From: Heterohyrax brucei
Taxonomy: Eukaryota; Chordata; Mammalia; Hyracoidea; Procaviidae
Direction of reading: 5' to 3'
NCBI GenBank assembly: GCA_028571685.1
Contig: CM053154.1
Coordinates: 8,655,501 to 8,719,500, forward strand
Length of the DNA stretch: 64,000 bases
Below, piece by piece: positions 63,250 to 64,000 of this stretch; positions within the stretch are counted from its first letter, which is position 1; each line of letters opens with the position of its first letter. The notes below the pieces were generated by a model that searched no databases, was not told the origin of the DNA, and was given only the letters and a program-made list of their open reading frames with translations. The position numbers and the translations under genes are program-made.

Positions 63250-64000
63250 GTGCTATGGGAGATGTCAGGGAATGGGGAGAACTGACTGGCAGAAAGCCAG
63301 GCTCTGCCTTGATGACCGTACTCCATGACCCCGAAGGCATGCCAGGCCCTGCCCTCACGGAGCTTACCGTCTGGTGGGTGGGGCGTGAGCAGTACTTAAG
63401 AGTCATTTCATTTTTATGGTACTACAGAGGGGACACCTAAGAGGGCGGTGAGGGGTCCTGTTGGTCGCTTGAGCCCAGCCTGGGGGGCGGGTGTGGGCCG
63501 TGGTGGAAAGCCCCTGGTAACGGCAAAGGAAGTGTGGTGGGCAGTGGGAACACCAAGGGGATGCTGAGTCTGAGGGCGGGGGACAGGTCCAAAGTCAGAG
63601 AAGGCCCCCTGGGGGGGTGGGGTCTGTAGGACTTTGATCAGGGACAGTGACAGTGGAGAAGAGGAGCTTGGGGGGTGTATTCAGATCTCCCAGGGGTGCC
63701 TGGACCTGGGTGCCCAGACCTGGGCAGGATCTTGTTGGTGGACAGCCTATTGATCCCCTAGATGACCCCCTGAAATCCTCCGTGCTGACACTCACCCTGG
63801 TCCGCACCCACCATGATACCCTTGTCCCGCCAGAATCTCGTCCCCATAGTGGGGATGACCCAACTGGTCAGGGCCTTCTGCCCATTGCCTGCCAGGGAGT
63901 TGGGTTACGCCATCGAACACTGAGGGCTCCTGGGATGTATTTTTCCCTTATTGGGCAATCAGAGGAATTCCTTGGAGATAACTCGTAGGGGTTGGGGAGG
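63250..64000. other. Unassigned sequence to window end
   Basis: 63335-63470 ('gccaggccctgccctcacgg', 'agcttaccgtctggtgggtg') resembles an L2 relic. Short frames overlap at 63595-63988. No gene recognised. Confidence 0.35.

Overview
This window is nuclear DNA of a placental mammal. It is most probably from Afrotheria and looks like a proboscidean (elephant) or close relative. The main evidence is dozens of copies, in both orientations, of the tRNA-headed AfroSINE. Its head reads 'ctggtggtgtagtggttaag', its B-box 'cagttcgaatcc', and its tail 'gagtcggaatcgactc' plus 'gggtttggtttgg'. These occur with RTE/BovB-type LINE fragments whose 3' end resembles the SINE tail, L1 3' UTRs of a type I recall from elephant sequence, and MLT1-like LTRs. 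Older MIR and L2 relics lie between them. Family names come from memory of consensus sequences, with no database search.

No complete protein-coding gene can be supported. The long open frames lie in stop-poor sequence: the CpG island, the (TCCA)n array, the CA-rich array, and strands antisense to SINEs or LINEs. The one clear gene landmark is a large CpG island at about 38.56-40.96 kb, densest at 38.85-40.76 kb. It has GC boxes and no obvious TATA box. Four good plus-strand splice donors (GT at 39136, 40145, 40743 and 40833) suggest alternative first exons of a gene transcribed rightward, though weaker minus-strand donors leave orientation open. If it runs rightward, the last 23 kb would be first-intron sequence. 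Candidate exons there lie at 43288-43592, 52425-52529 and 61552-61687; the last has the best pair of splice signals.

Layout. 0-10 kb: SINEs, an L1 3' end, several MLT1-like LTRs and a cluster of four CCAAT boxes near 0.6 kb. 10-20 kb: mostly unique sequence with scattered SINEs and MIRs, and a pair of 74-bp paralogous sequences at 13.2 and 14.8 kb. 20-21 kb: a large tetranucleotide array adjoining an LTR fragment. 21-31 kb: SINE clusters, a back-to-back pair of mariner remnants, an inverted SINE pair, and an RTE copy carrying a palindromic rearrangement. 31-38 kb: SINEs nested in SINEs, plus AT-rich low-repeat blocks that look like conserved noncoding DNA. 38.5-41 kb: the CpG island. 41-64 kb: lower repeat density, one L1 3' UTR, one RTE copy, a second tetranucleotide array on the opposite strand, and a SINE whose 3' portion expanded into a 28-bp minisatellite.

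I found no convincing new biological system. The best leads are the duplicated 74-bp element, the RTE template-switch palindrome, the SINE-born minisatellite and the candidate exon at 61.6 kb.
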